Part shown: positions 27,043 to 35,888 of the stretch, one piece after another
Layout of the letters: each line of letters opens with the position of its first letter
Numbering within the stretch: position 1 is the stretch's first letter
From: an uncultured Alphaproteobacteria bacterium
GTDB taxonomy: Bacteria > Pseudomonadota > Alphaproteobacteria > JALCBB01
DNA: 64,000 nt
Assembly: GCA_958267355.1 (NCBI GenBank)
Contig: OY279575.1
Coordinates: 1,682,295-1,746,294 of the forward strand
Direction of reading: 5' to 3'
Position numbers and translations under genes: made by a program
The notes under the pieces: model-generated
What the model saw: the letters and a program-made list of their open reading frames with translations, nothing else
Database searches by the model: none
Told to the model about the DNA's origin: nothing

Positions 27043-28536
27043 TCAAGCAGGCGCAAACTTGCCGTGTAAGCCCACAGGCAAGGCGTAGGGCAAAGCAAAC
27101 CGCGCCACAGGACCATCGCCAAGCGAGCGGCTGTCTAAAATAGATAGGACAGTCCGCCGCGCCCTGATATCTAACGCCGTGCCAATCAGCCAGCCGTCTA
27201 GCGGCTCGCTCGCCTCCGCCCGTGGCACAAATAAGTGTTCTTCGGGCAAGAAGCTTTCACCGTAATCGTGCATAGACTGCGGCTCACCATCGGCCGAAAA
27301 ACGCGCCACCGCTCCATAGAGCGGCACCCCGCGCACCCCGCCCGCAGTCATCGCAAAAAAGCCGCTCTGTTGCACGCCAACTTCGCTTGCCGCCAGAGAC
27401 GGGAAATCAAGCGGCGTGCCGCCCGCCTGCCAGTCGGTGCGTCCGTTCAGGTTTAGGCGCAAACGCGCAAACCGCGGATCATCGCTTGCCCCCGTATCCC
27501 ACTTGCCCGCCATTACATGCTGGAGCGCACCCGTCACCAAGCCCGCATCAGGATTGGCGCAAATCTCTACGATGACTTCACTTCCCGAATCGCGGGCATT
27601 GACGACATGGAAGAAAAAGAAAGGCTCGGTCTCCAAGCGGGCTTTTTCAGAAAAATCGTTTTTGTCTAGAACCACAATCCGCGTGCCCAGCTCAGGCCGC
27701 CAGCGATGCCACGCCAAAAACGAAGTCCGCGGACGGCGCAAAGACTCATCAATCACAAACGGCGGGACAATCAAAACAATATGCCGCTCGGTCACCGCAA
27801 AGTCGTGCACAAAGCCCAAGGGCTCCATTGGCAGAGCCGTAAAACGCCGCAAAACCCCCTGCGAGTCTATGCCATAAACCGCCAACAAGTTTGCACTCGG
27901 GGCTCCGTAGCCGAAGTTCCATAGCCAGCCATCGGGAGTCACCTTCGGGTGTGCCGAAAAAGGTGCCGCCAGCAAATCCTGCCGCCAAGTCTTCACCCCC
28001 TCGGTCGCTAAGCTCTGCGGATTGATACGATGCGCCGAACCCGCCTCCCACAAAGCCAGTAGCTCGCCCGCAAAGGGCAAGACGCTGATGTTGGCAGAGT
28101 TCAAATCATCAGGCGAACCCACAGGCGCCTTTTCAATACTTGTGCCAAAAGCAGGATAGAGAAATTCCCCCGCCTCTTCTTCGCGCTGGTACTTCTGCGT
28201 GGCAATCATCCGCCCCTCGTGGCGCAGGCTACCATCGCCCAAAAAACGAAAAGCCTGAATCATTCCATCGCCATCAAACCAATGCTGGTAGCGCACCCCC
28301 GCCCGCTCGTGGCGGGCTGGTCCATTGCGCCACAAAGTGCCACCCCGCAAGGCTTCAGGTAGCGTGCCGAAAAGCCGTTCGGCTTGTCCTGACAAGTGGT
28401 CGCTCGCCGCGTTCTGCCAGCCGAAGAGCCAATCAGGAGATTTCGCTACGGCTTCTTGTTGGCTAAAGGGACAAGCAAAACTCGCCGCCAGAGCAGCACT
28501 GCCGCCCAAAAAGCTCCGCCGCGCTACCCTATTCAC
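27043..28536 (-). CDS. Carotenoid oxygenase (RPE65/CCD family), Tat-exported
   Basis: A 497-residue member of the carotenoid cleavage dioxygenase family, iron enzymes that split polyenes or lignin-type stilbenes. Candidate iron-ligand histidines are seen in FSAHPKVTPDG, FVHDFAVTERH, FFFHVVNARD and the C-terminal VGLHGKFA. RYQHWFDGDGMIQAF is the conserved N-terminal block. The start MNRVARRSFLGGSAALAASFA is a Tat signal, suggesting periplasmic location, which is less common in the family. GTG start at 28536 overlaps the upstream DUF2141 stop (GTGA), so the two are translationally coupled. Substrate cannot be told from sequence. Confidence 0.85.
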   Translation of the reverse strand: MNRVARRSFLGGSAALAASFACPFSQQEAVAKSPDWLFGWQNAASDHLSGQAERLFGTLPEALRGGTLWRNGPARHERAGVRYQHWFDGDGMIQAFRFLGDGSLRHEGRMIATQKYQREEEAGEFLYPAFGTSIEKAPVGSPDDLNSANISVLPFAGELLALWEAGSAHRINPQSLATEGVKTWRQDLLAAPFSAHPKVTPDGWLWNFGYGAPSANLLAVYGIDSQGVLRRFTALPMEPLGFVHDFAVTERHIVLIVPPFVIDESLRRPRTSFLAWHRWRPELGTRIVVLDKNDFSEKARLETEPFFFFHVVNARDSGSEVIVEICANPDAGLVTGALQHVMAGKWDTGASDDPRFARLRLNLNGRTDWQAGGTPLDFPSLAASEVGVQQSGFFAMTAGGVRGVPLYGAVARFSADGEPQSMHDYGESFLPEEHLFVPRAEASEPLDGWLIGTALDIRARRTVLSILDSRSLGDGPVARFALPYALPVGLHGKFAPA

Positions 28537-29024
28537 GGGAGGTTAATGGTAATGCTCGTATCATCGGCTCCGACCACAAACGCCGCCGCCGCAAACGAAG
28601 GCGGGCCGAAAATTCCGCGTGCGTCATTGCTGAAGGCATAGGCTTCTGTCGGAATCCCAAAAATCGTCGTATTCAGCTCTTCATCGCCGTTTGTGTCGTG
28701 AAAGGCAGAAACCGCATAGGTACCCGACAGCAGATCAGGAAAAACCATTTCCAGCGTCTCGCCCGTGACCGCAAGCGCAATTGCTTGGACGGTGGCTCCG
28801 TCGGGGTAGGTTTCGGCAACAGAATCATTTTTCAGGGCGGCGCGTAAAGTGCCGCCGTCTTCTGCTTTCAAGCCGTGAAAGGTAACCGTCAAATCACCCG
28901 CCCAAGCAACACGCGGAGCAACTTTAGGCACAGCCTGTGTCGCGGAAAGGAAAAGCGCAGAGCCAAGAGCAACAAGCACAAAACCCGCCCGCCGCCAACG
29001 AATAGGAGTTTTTACGCTAAGCAT
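28533..29024 (-). CDS. DUF2141 domain exported protein
   Basis: About 163 residues. A membrane/signal segment (FVLVALGSALFLSATQA) is followed by a DUF2141 domain: LTVTFHGLKAEDGGTLRAAL, PDLLSGTYAVSAFHDTNGDEELNT and the IPTEAYAFSNDARG block before a GPPSF motif. The function of DUF2141 is unknown. The ATG at 29024 has GGGAGA upstream; a longer frame to 29081 is less likely. It is coupled to the carotenoid oxygenase downstream, so both are probably made together and act in the periplasm. Confidence 0.85.
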   Translation of the reverse strand: MLSVKTPIRWRRAGFVLVALGSALFLSATQAVPKVAPRVAWAGDLTVTFHGLKAEDGGTLRAALKNDSVAETYPDGATVQAIALAVTGETLEMVFPDLLSGTYAVSAFHDTNGDEELNTTIFGIPTEAYAFSNDARGIFGPPSFAAAAFVVGADDTSITINLP

Positions 29025-29098
29025 CTGCTGTGTCTCCCTGAAGCAAAGATGGAACACCGAGAATAGCAAAAAAGCCCCCACTAGCCCACAGGCAGGAG

Positions 29099-29569
29099 TT
29101 AAAGCTTGTCCGCCATTTCTTCCAGGGCTTTGTCTGCCAAACCCCGCTGGTCGGACTCGGTCAGGTTTTTGTCTAACAGCTCGGCACTGACCGATACCGC
29201 CAAGTCAGCAATCCGCGCCCGCAATTCATCGGCTAACTCGGCTTCTTCTTGTGCCAAACGAGCTTCCGCCAGCTGTTTGCGACGAGCCAAATCTTCAGCC
29301 AGCTTTTCTTTCGCCACTTCCGCCAGTCGCTTCGCCTCAGCTTCAGCATGGCGAATAATTTCTTCTGCCTGAGCTTCTGCTTCCTGACTTTTGAACCCGA
29401 TATCCGCCAAACGCGCTTCAGCTTCTAAGCGCAAATCATCCGCCCGCTTCAAAGCCTCGCGGATTTCATCCGCCCGCGCATCCAGCCGTGCCAAAACAGG
29501 ACGCAAGCCCTTCCAAGCTCCCAAGCCCAGAATCACCACCACTCCCACCAAAAGCCACAACTCAGCCAT
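29099..29569 (-). CDS. atpF: ATP synthase F0 subunit b
   Basis: A 156-residue stator subunit: one N-terminal membrane helix (AELWLLVGVVVILGLGAWKG) and a long charged coiled coil rich in Glu/Ala/Lys/Arg. The ATG at 29569 is preceded by GGTAGG and sits five bases from the b' stop; an earlier in-frame start would overlap b'. Last gene of the atpI-B-E-F'-F operon. The pair b/b' is typical of alphaproteobacteria and phototrophs. Confidence 0.93.
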   Translation of the reverse strand: MAELWLLVGVVVILGLGAWKGLRPVLARLDARADEIREALKRADDLRLEAEARLADIGFKSQEAEAQAEEIIRHAEAEAKRLAEVAKEKLAEDLARRKQLAEARLAQEEAELADELRARIADLAVSVSAELLDKNLTESDQRGLADKALEEMADKL

Positions 29570-29573
29570 ACGC

Positions 29574-30428
29574 CTACCGCCTAGCCCCCAGAGCCTGAAC
29601 AACAACTTTTTCCACCGCCTGTGGGTCAGGCTTGATACCACCAAAATGCACAGCAATTGCCACGGCAAATTCACTCACCAATGGCGCCAGTTGCGTTTCC
29701 GCTTGCGCCCGCGATTGCTTGAGCTGAGCCTGACTTTCCGCCAGCTTGGTTTCTAGCTCGGCGTCAAGCTGTGCCCGTGTTGCGGCTTCGTCTCGCTGTG
29801 CCGCTTCTTGGATGGCTTCCAGCTTCTCGCGAGCCGCTCCCTTAGCTTCGGCAAGCCGCTTTTCGTAGGCTTCCTGCCGCTCTAACGCCTCACGGTGGAG
29901 TTTTTCCGCGTGGGTAAGATTTCCCTGAATGCCTGCTTCGCGCTCCGAGATGGCTTTGTGCAGACGGGGCAGAAAAACCCGATTTAATGCCAGATAAAGA
30001 ATCGCAAACGAAACCACCAGCCAAAACACCTGACTGACAAAAGTATCAGTCTGGGTCAGCTGTGGAAGCCCTTCACTCGCCGCTAGAGCGGCAGTTGGCA
30101 CGATAAGGCTTGCTAGGGCAGAAGCGATTCCCGCCCCCACAGGGGCAAGCCAAGCCGTTACAGGAGCGATTCGTGCCACCGCTCTTGCCCCCACAGGAGC
30201 CATCAGCTCTAGGACAAGCCCCTTCACCACGGGGGCAAGCCCTTTCACCACAAAGACAAGCCCTTTCACCACAAGGGCAACTACCCCCACAGAAGCGATT
30301 CCCGCCCCCACAGAGGCAAGCCAAGCCGCCACAGGGGCATTTAGCACAGGGGCAAGCCCTTCCGCTGGGGCAAGCCCCGCCTTTGCAGGAACAAGCCCCG
30401 TCAGGCTTGTCCTAGCGGGCGGGTGCAT
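29574..30428 (-). CDS. ATP synthase F0 subunit b' with a repeat-derived N-terminal extension
   Basis: A 284-residue b' subunit against about 160 in the family. The ordinary part begins near residue 117 (ASEGLPQLTQTDTFVSQVFWLVVSF) and continues as a charged coiled coil to the end. The first 115 residues are hydrophobic Ala/Val/Gly/Pro/Leu-rich with visible repeats (VVKGLVF, VVKGLAP, VVKGLVL; 21-bp units; APVGAGIAS twice). The ATG at 30428 has AAGG at suitable spacing; a GTG ten codons earlier is an alternative. The extension may be several membrane-prone segments; whether it is made, and whether it is cleaved, is unknown. Confidence 0.88.
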   Translation of the reverse strand: MHPPARTSLTGLVPAKAGLAPAEGLAPVLNAPVAAWLASVGAGIASVGVVALVVKGLVFVVKGLAPVVKGLVLELMAPVGARAVARIAPVTAWLAPVGAGIASALASLIVPTAALAASEGLPQLTQTDTFVSQVFWLVVSFAILYLALNRVFLPRLHKAISEREAGIQGNLTHAEKLHREALERQEAYEKRLAEAKGAAREKLEAIQEAAQRDEAATRAQLDAELETKLAESQAQLKQSRAQAETQLAPLVSEFAVAIAVHFGGIKPDPQAVEKVVVQALGARR

Positions 30429-30578
30429 AAAATGCCTTGCCGATTGCTCTGGTCGCACTTTTTCCTCTGACTTTCCTCTGATAAGGCCTTTGCGGGTCGT
30501 AGCGTCTGCTGGCAGTGCTTTACTTCTGGCACTCGCGTCTACTCAGCCGTGCCTTCACAGGCACGCCATCAGGCGGCT

Positions 30579-30803
30579 CTATCCGAAAAGAATCAGCAAC
30601 GCGACCACCAACGAGAAGATCGCAATCGCTTCGGTGACCGCAAAGCCAATCCAGATGTTCGCGCCTATCTCGTCCTTGGCGGCAGGATTACGCGCCAGAG
30701 CGTTAAAGTAGTTAGACCAGACCTGTCCCACTCCGAGACCTGCACCGATCATACCAAGGGTCGCCAAGCCGGCACCGATGAATTTTGCTGCTTCGGGTTC
30801 CAT
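30579..30803 (-). CDS. atpE: ATP synthase F0 subunit c
   Basis: A 74-residue two-helix proteolipid. The conserved polar loop is NALARNPAAKDEI and the ion-binding carboxylate is Glu58 in FAVTEAIAIFSL. No extra Na+-type ligand pattern is obvious, so proton coupling is likely. AAAAGGAG precedes the ATG. It lies between atpB and atpF' as in other alphaproteobacterial operons. Confidence 0.96.
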   Translation of the reverse strand: MEPEAAKFIGAGLATLGMIGAGLGVGQVWSNYFNALARNPAAKDEIGANIWIGFAVTEAIAIFSLVVALLILFG

Positions 30804-30853
30804 AAAAGCTCCTTTTGTTTATGGGTTTTTCCAAGGGTTTCACATTCACGCCG

Positions 30854-31600
30854 TCAATGCAGATGAATCGCATCGTGCAAATAGACGCAGGTTAAAATCG
30901 TAAAGATATAGGCTTGCAAAACTGCAACCAAAAACTCCAAAGCCGTAATGCCAATCAAAACCGCAAGGGGAAGAATTCCCGCTACTCCCATCAAGATGAT
31001 AAAGCCCGCAAAAACCTTAAGCAAAATATGCCCCGCCATCATATTGGCAAACAGACGCATAGAGAGACTAATCGGTCGCGACAAATACGAAATCAACTCA
31101 ATCGGTACCAAGATCACCGCTGTCCATAGGGGTGCACCTTCAGGAAACAAAATACGGAAATAGCCAAGCCCATGATAGACAAAACCAATAATCGTCACAC
31201 CAACAAAAATTGTCGCCGCTAAGGCAAAAGTCACAGCCAAGTGGCTGGTGAAAGTAAACGAGCCAGGGATAAGCCCAAGAAGATTACCAAACAACAGCAA
31301 AAGAAATAGCGTGAAGATAAACGGAAACCATCGCCGCCCCTCACTACCTACATTTTCGCGCACCATCCGCGAAATCATTTCGTAAAGAATTTCATTGCAC
31401 GATTGCAATCGGCTGGGAACAATCCGCGCCCGCAACGAACCAAGCGAAAAGAACAGAGATACCGCCGCCACCGTAATCAACATCCATAGCGATGAGTTGG
31501 TGAAAGACAGCAAATCCCCCTCGCCAATCTGAATCAGCGTGCGTATCTCAAACTGGTGAAGCGGGTCTACGGGAAACCCACCATCTTTCGCCGCCGCCAT
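30854..31600 (-). CDS. atpB: ATP synthase F0 subunit a
   Basis: A 248-residue membrane subunit that forms the proton half-channels. The essential arginine is in RPISLSMRLFANMMAGHILLKV, and IVPSRLQSCNEILYEMI and GNLLGLIPGSFTFTSHLAVT are typical. It starts at ATG 31600, three bases past the end of the atpI reading frame, which supports the view that atpI is read through to 31603 in its second frame. Confidence 0.96.
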   Translation of the reverse strand: MAAAKDGGFPVDPLHQFEIRTLIQIGEGDLLSFTNSSLWMLITVAAVSLFFSLGSLRARIVPSRLQSCNEILYEMISRMVRENVGSEGRRWFPFIFTLFLLLLFGNLLGLIPGSFTFTSHLAVTFALAATIFVGVTIIGFVYHGLGYFRILFPEGAPLWTAVILVPIELISYLSRPISLSMRLFANMMAGHILLKVFAGFIILMGVAGILPLAVLIGITALEFLVAVLQAYIFTILTCVYLHDAIHLH

Positions 31601-31602
31601 AC

Positions 31603-32071
31603 CTATTCAATCCGCTTTTCTTCGCGTTGCGCTTCTGGTTGCTCCTGCGGGTGCAACTCGTTTCTTGTATCAGGCTTTGTGCTCTGTCCTGTAGCTTGCT
31701 CTGTACTCTGTCCTGTACTTCGCTCTGTACTCTGTTCTGTACCCTGCTCTCTACTCCGCTTTGCACCCTGCTCGGCTTGCGATGCAACCCGCACAATACT
31801 GCGCAGAGCGGCGGCAAATCCAAGCAACAAAAAAAACCAACAAAAGCCACGGACTCGTGCCAAAAACTCCGTCTAGCCACCAGCCGAGCAAGGCTCCGAC
31901 CAAAACCGCCGCCACCAGCTCAGTCGTAATCCGAGCCGCTAACCCCAATCCGTTCGGCACAGCCCGCTTGTCTGATTGGCTCTTCTGTCCCTCGGCTTGC
32001 TTCCCCTCCGCTTCTGTCGCCTGACGCAGCTGCCTAAGACGCACCGCAAAATCATCGCCTAAACCATTCAC
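31603..32071 (-). CDS. atpI: ATP synthase protein I with an apparent one-base frameshift
   Basis: AtpI is a small two-helix membrane protein encoded ahead of atpB. The first frame gives GLAARITTELVAAVLVGALLGWWLDGVFGTSPWLLLVFF and then leaves the family. The continuation LLLGFAAALRSIVRVA lies in another frame, reached by removing one T from the T8 run (A8 at 31829-31836 on the plus strand). The second frame then runs through a Gln/Ser/Thr/Glu-rich repeat to a stop at 31603, just before atpB. So this is either a real lesion, a slippage-decoded gene, or a homopolymer error. Start is uncertain: GTG 32071 has AAGGA upstream. Confidence 0.75.
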
Positions 32072-32248
32072 GGCCAAATCCTTCACGCCTTCTGAGCCTA
32101 ACCCCTTAACACCTTCCAAACCCTGCCAAAGATAGGCGGAAAGGGGCTTTCAGTCAAGAAAAATCAGGGTTTTTACCCCCACGCCACAAGCCTTCTAACC
32201 CCCCACACCCCACAAACACAGCCACCAGCAAAAGTGCGGGCTTGGGCT

Positions 32249-35200
32249 TTACGCTGTCTCACGCAACTGCTCGGCTCGGGCAAGGTCTACAGAAACCAGC
32301 CGCGACACACCACGCTCGGGCATGGTCACGCCAAAAAGTCTATCCATACGCGCCATCGTATGGCGATGATGCGTGACAATCAAAAATCGCGTCTCACTCC
32401 GCTTGGCAAGTTCTTCTACCAGATCACAAAAACGATGCACATTAATATCATCCAGCGGCGCATCCACTTCGTCTAGGACACAAATCGGTGCTGGATTGGT
32501 CAAAAACACCGCAAACAACAAAGCCAAAGCTGTAAGTGATTGCTCACCTCCCGACAGTAAGCTCAAAGACTGCAAACGTTTGCCCGGCGGAGAAGCCAAG
32601 ATCTCTAACCCCGCTTGCAGTGGGTCTTCGGACTCAATCAGCTTCAACGAAGCTTCCCCGCCGCCAAAGAGTCTTTGAAACAACGAAGTAAAGTTATCAT
32701 TGACTTGGGTAAAGGCTTCTAGCAATCTGCGCCTACCCTCACGGTTCAAAGTTTGAATTCCCGTATGCAAGCGGTCAATTCCTTCGCTTAACTCATCCCG
32801 CTCGCCGCCCATAGTCTGCAACTTCTCACTCAACTCACCAATTTCTGACTCCGCCCGCAAATTAACAGGACCCAAACGCTCACGCTCGTTCTGCAACGAC
32901 TCAAAACGCCGCCGCACCGAATCCGCATCAGGCAAAGGCTTGCCCTCGGCTTCATTCCACCCCGCCGCCTTGACAAGTTCTTCTACAGTCAAAGCCAGCC
33001 GCTCGTCAGCACGAGTTGCAACATTGGCAACCCGCTCGGCATGTTGCTCCAATACGCCTTCACCGCGAATCTGCGCCTCACGATTTTCTTGTTGGCGTAA
33101 CTCCGCCGCCCGTAAAGCTTCTGACAATTCGCGGTGCCGTGACTCCGCCGCCGCCAAAGCCGCCGCCGCTTCATCACGCCGTGTGCGCATACCTTCCAGC
33201 CGTTCCTCCAAAGCCCGACTCCGCCGCCGCAAATCAGTCGGAGCTTCAGCAAGCCGCCGCTTTTCTTCCTCGTTTTCTGTGCGCCGCGACTCCAAAATAG
33301 TTTCGTGTTCTTGAATCTCAGCCAAACGCCGCTCCCAATCGCGCAGTTCTTGCGCCCGCTCGGCTTTGCGCCGCTCCTGTAGCAAAATTTCTGCTGTCGC
33401 TTCTTGCTCTGCCGCCCGTGCCGTTGTCACCGACTCCTGGGCTTCCGCCAAAGTCTTTTCAGCCGCTTCCCGCCCTTGCCGTAGTTCCGCAAGCCGCTTG
33501 TCGGTCTGGTCTTGCTCTTGGATAAGTCGGCTCTGGGTCTGCTCTAGCTCTTGCGCTTCAGCCCGCCGCGCCGCTTCCGCCCGCAAGGACTCCTGCTGTA
33601 GCCAAGCCGCATCTAGCTGTCTGCGGGCGTGCGCCGCTTTTTCTTCCAAAGCTTGCGCCACTTCCGCCTTCGCCTTGGAGTCAGCAAGTGCTGCTTCCGC
33701 CTCGCTGGCAAGGGTAGTCATTGCCTCACGCTGTTCGCGCAAGCGGCGGTGCTGCTCCAAGCGGCGGGCTTGCGGCAAAACCGTAGAGTCACTCGCCGTC
33801 AAACCATCCCAACGCCACAAACCGCCTTCACGCGAGACCAAACATTGCCCTGCAAGAAGACGGGGCTGAAGTGTTGCTCCCTGCTCGGCAGAATCAACAA
33901 GCCCTATCTGTGCCAAACGCCGCGTTAAAACCTGCGGTGCCCGCACAAAATCACTCAACGGACGAACCCCCGCAGGCAAAGCAAAAGCCCCCTTCGCACC
34001 CTGCGGAGACGACTCCACAGGGGCGGCTTTTGGCTCTTCCTTGCGCGGGGCAAAGCGGATTAAACTTTGCGCCAAAACTTCAGCTGCAGACTTTTCAGGT
34101 TCGGCTCCGCCGCTTGTTTCTTTGTCCGCCAAGTCATTCCAAAACAGCGGCGCACCCGCCTTGCGACTTGCCATAAGATCATCGCCCAAAGCCGCCGCTA
34201 GAGCCCGTTCATACCCCTTTTCAACTTGTATCTCCGAACGCAGGGAAGGCCAGAGCTCAGACTTCTGATTCAATAAAGTCCGCTCTAAGGCACGAACTTC
34301 AGCGGCAGTAGCGGCGCGTTTGCGTTCAAGACTGTGCGCAGCTCGTTCCGCCGCTACCGCTTCGGCTTGAGCGGCAAGGTACTGCTCTTGAACTTGCTTT
34401 TCTGTCGCGCGAATTTCTTCAAGCACAGGAGTTGATGACTCGCCATCTTTTGCTGGCGTGTCTTTCAGTGTGTCTTTTTGAGAGTCTTTTTGGTCTTCGG
34501 CTTTTTGCTCTTCCAGTTCAGCCAAGCGGGCTTGGGTTTCCGCCCGCTGTGCCGCAAGGGCTTCGCCCGCCGCTTCCGCTCGCGTGACTTCAACCATCGC
34601 CGCTTCCAAAGCCTTACGCCCATCACGCAAAAGTGCTTCCGCCTGTTGCAAATCCTGCTGGGCTTGGCGCGCCACTTCCGCCTGTGCTGCTTCATCGCCC
34701 GCACTGGCTTGCGACTCACTTTCAGACTCACCCAATATGCTTCGCCGTGCCTTTTCCGCGTCTTGGCGTTGCTCGGCAATCCGTGCCGAGTCTTCGCTGA
34801 TCTGTTGCAGACGCCGCTCCGCCATCGCCAGACTCATCTCGGCCTGCTCTACTTCTTGCCCGAGTGCCTGACGCTCGCCTTCAGTCCGCTCAAAGGCTCC
34901 GCTGGCTTCTAGGGACTCCTGCCGCAAACGCGGCAAGTGTGTCGCCGCCGCCGCTTGTGCTGTCGCCGCCTGATCCGTCAAAACCGCCGATTGCCGTGCC
35001 GCTTCCGCCAAGTCAGCAAGCTGCTTTTCTGCATCTTTGTACGCTTCTTGGGCGGCCCGCCACTCTAAGTGCAAAAGCATTGCTTCCGCCTCACGAAGTT
35101 CACGGGCTAAATCATTGTAGCGCGCAGCTTCTTTGGCTTGGTGCTGTAACGCCCGATGTTGCGAGTCAATCGTGCGCAAAACTTCTTCCAAACGCGTCAG

Positions 35201-35773
35201 ATTATTACGAGCCGCCCGTAACTTTATCTCCGCGTCTTTTCTACGGGCATGCAAGCCCGAAATCCCCGCTGCTTCCTCCAAGAACCGCCGCCGTTCAATT
35301 GGCTTGGCACTGATAATCTCAGAAATCCGACCCTGCCGCACAATAGACGGCGATTGCGACCCTGTTGCCGAGTCAGCAAATAAAGTACCAACATCACGCG
35401 CTCGCACTTCTGTGCCATTAATGCGATACGCCGTGCCTGAGTCGCGGGTAATGCTCCGCGAGACAACAAGTTCATCATACGTATTGAAAGGGCCTGGAAT
35501 GTCGCGTGCAGGGTTGTCCAAGAAGATTGCAACTTCAGCAAAGTCACGGCGCGGACGCGCACCTGAACCTGCAAAGATAATGTCATCCATTCCGCCGCCG
35601 CGCATACGCTTGGCAGAAGTTTCGCCCATTGCCCAACGCAAAGCTTCCACTAGGTTAGACTTACCGCAGCCATTCGGACCCACCACGCCCGTCAAACCCC
35701 GATCAATCGGTAGGTCTGTTGGCTCGACGAAACTTTTAAAGCCCGTCAGACGCAGTTTGCGAAAAGTCAGCAT
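32249..35773 (-). CDS. smc: Chromosome segregation ATPase SMC
   Basis: A 1174-residue SMC protein. Walker A GPNGCGKSN is at residues 32-40 and the head continues with ETSAKRMRGGGMDDIIFAG. Two long coiled coils flank a divergent alphaproteobacterial-type hinge (about 510-680). The C-terminal head has the signature LSGGEQSLTALALLFAVF and Walker B PICVLDEVDAPLDD. It condenses and aligns chromosome arms with ScpA/ScpB, which are not in this window. Near residue 430 is a short Lys/Asp repeat (DQKDSQKDTLKDTPAKD). The upstream leader is a 15-bp tandem repeat whose unit resembles the bases just before the ATG. dsbA is upstream on the same strand. Confidence 0.97.
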   Translation of the reverse strand: MLTFRKLRLTGFKSFVEPTDLPIDRGLTGVVGPNGCGKSNLVEALRWAMGETSAKRMRGGGMDDIIFAGSGARPRRDFAEVAIFLDNPARDIPGPFNTYDELVVSRSITRDSGTAYRINGTEVRARDVGTLFADSATGSQSPSIVRQGRISEIISAKPIERRRFLEEAAGISGLHARRKDAEIKLRAARNNLTRLEEVLRTIDSQHRALQHQAKEAARYNDLARELREAEAMLLHLEWRAAQEAYKDAEKQLADLAEAARQSAVLTDQAATAQAAAATHLPRLRQESLEASGAFERTEGERQALGQEVEQAEMSLAMAERRLQQISEDSARIAEQRQDAEKARRSILGESESESQASAGDEAAQAEVARQAQQDLQQAEALLRDGRKALEAAMVEVTRAEAAGEALAAQRAETQARLAELEEQKAEDQKDSQKDTLKDTPAKDGESSTPVLEEIRATEKQVQEQYLAAQAEAVAAERAAHSLERKRAATAAEVRALERTLLNQKSELWPSLRSEIQVEKGYERALAAALGDDLMASRKAGAPLFWNDLADKETSGGAEPEKSAAEVLAQSLIRFAPRKEEPKAAPVESSPQGAKGAFALPAGVRPLSDFVRAPQVLTRRLAQIGLVDSAEQGATLQPRLLAGQCLVSREGGLWRWDGLTASDSTVLPQARRLEQHRRLREQREAMTTLASEAEAALADSKAKAEVAQALEEKAAHARRQLDAAWLQQESLRAEAARRAEAQELEQTQSRLIQEQDQTDKRLAELRQGREAAEKTLAEAQESVTTARAAEQEATAEILLQERRKAERAQELRDWERRLAEIQEHETILESRRTENEEEKRRLAEAPTDLRRRSRALEERLEGMRTRRDEAAAALAAAESRHRELSEALRAAELRQQENREAQIRGEGVLEQHAERVANVATRADERLALTVEELVKAAGWNEAEGKPLPDADSVRRRFESLQNERERLGPVNLRAESEIGELSEKLQTMGGERDELSEGIDRLHTGIQTLNREGRRRLLEAFTQVNDNFTSLFQRLFGGGEASLKLIESEDPLQAGLEILASPPGKRLQSLSLLSGGEQSLTALALLFAVFLTNPAPICVLDEVDAPLDDINVHRFCDLVEELAKRSETRFLIVTHHRHTMARMDRLFGVTMPERGVSRLVSVDLARAEQLRETA

Positions 35774-35780
35774 GGAAAAT

Positions 35781-35850
35781 TCAGCGTAGGTAAAGTCAGC
35801 GTAGGTAAATTCAGCGTAGGTAAATTCAGCGTAGATAAGTCAGCATTCGG
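35781..35850. repeat. 15-bp tandem repeat in the smc leader
   Basis: Four copies of TCAGCGTAGGTAAAT (or -AAG) at 35781, 35796, 35811 and 35826 plus a partial fifth, ending seven bases before the smc ATG on the minus strand. It occupies the place where the ribosome site and leader should be. Confidence 0.92.
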
Positions 35851-35888
35851 TGCAAAGCCAAAAGCCAGCGCACAGAGCATTGTGCGGG

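Noticed and set aside
29040-29098. Terminator after atpF (T6 on the minus strand)
   Set aside because: The preceding bases give only a three-base stem, too weak to call.
30073-30324. Cys-rich minus-strand frame CGERACLCGERACP within the atpF' extension
   Set aside because: A different frame of the same repeat; no start context and it overlaps the b' frame that joins the conserved core.
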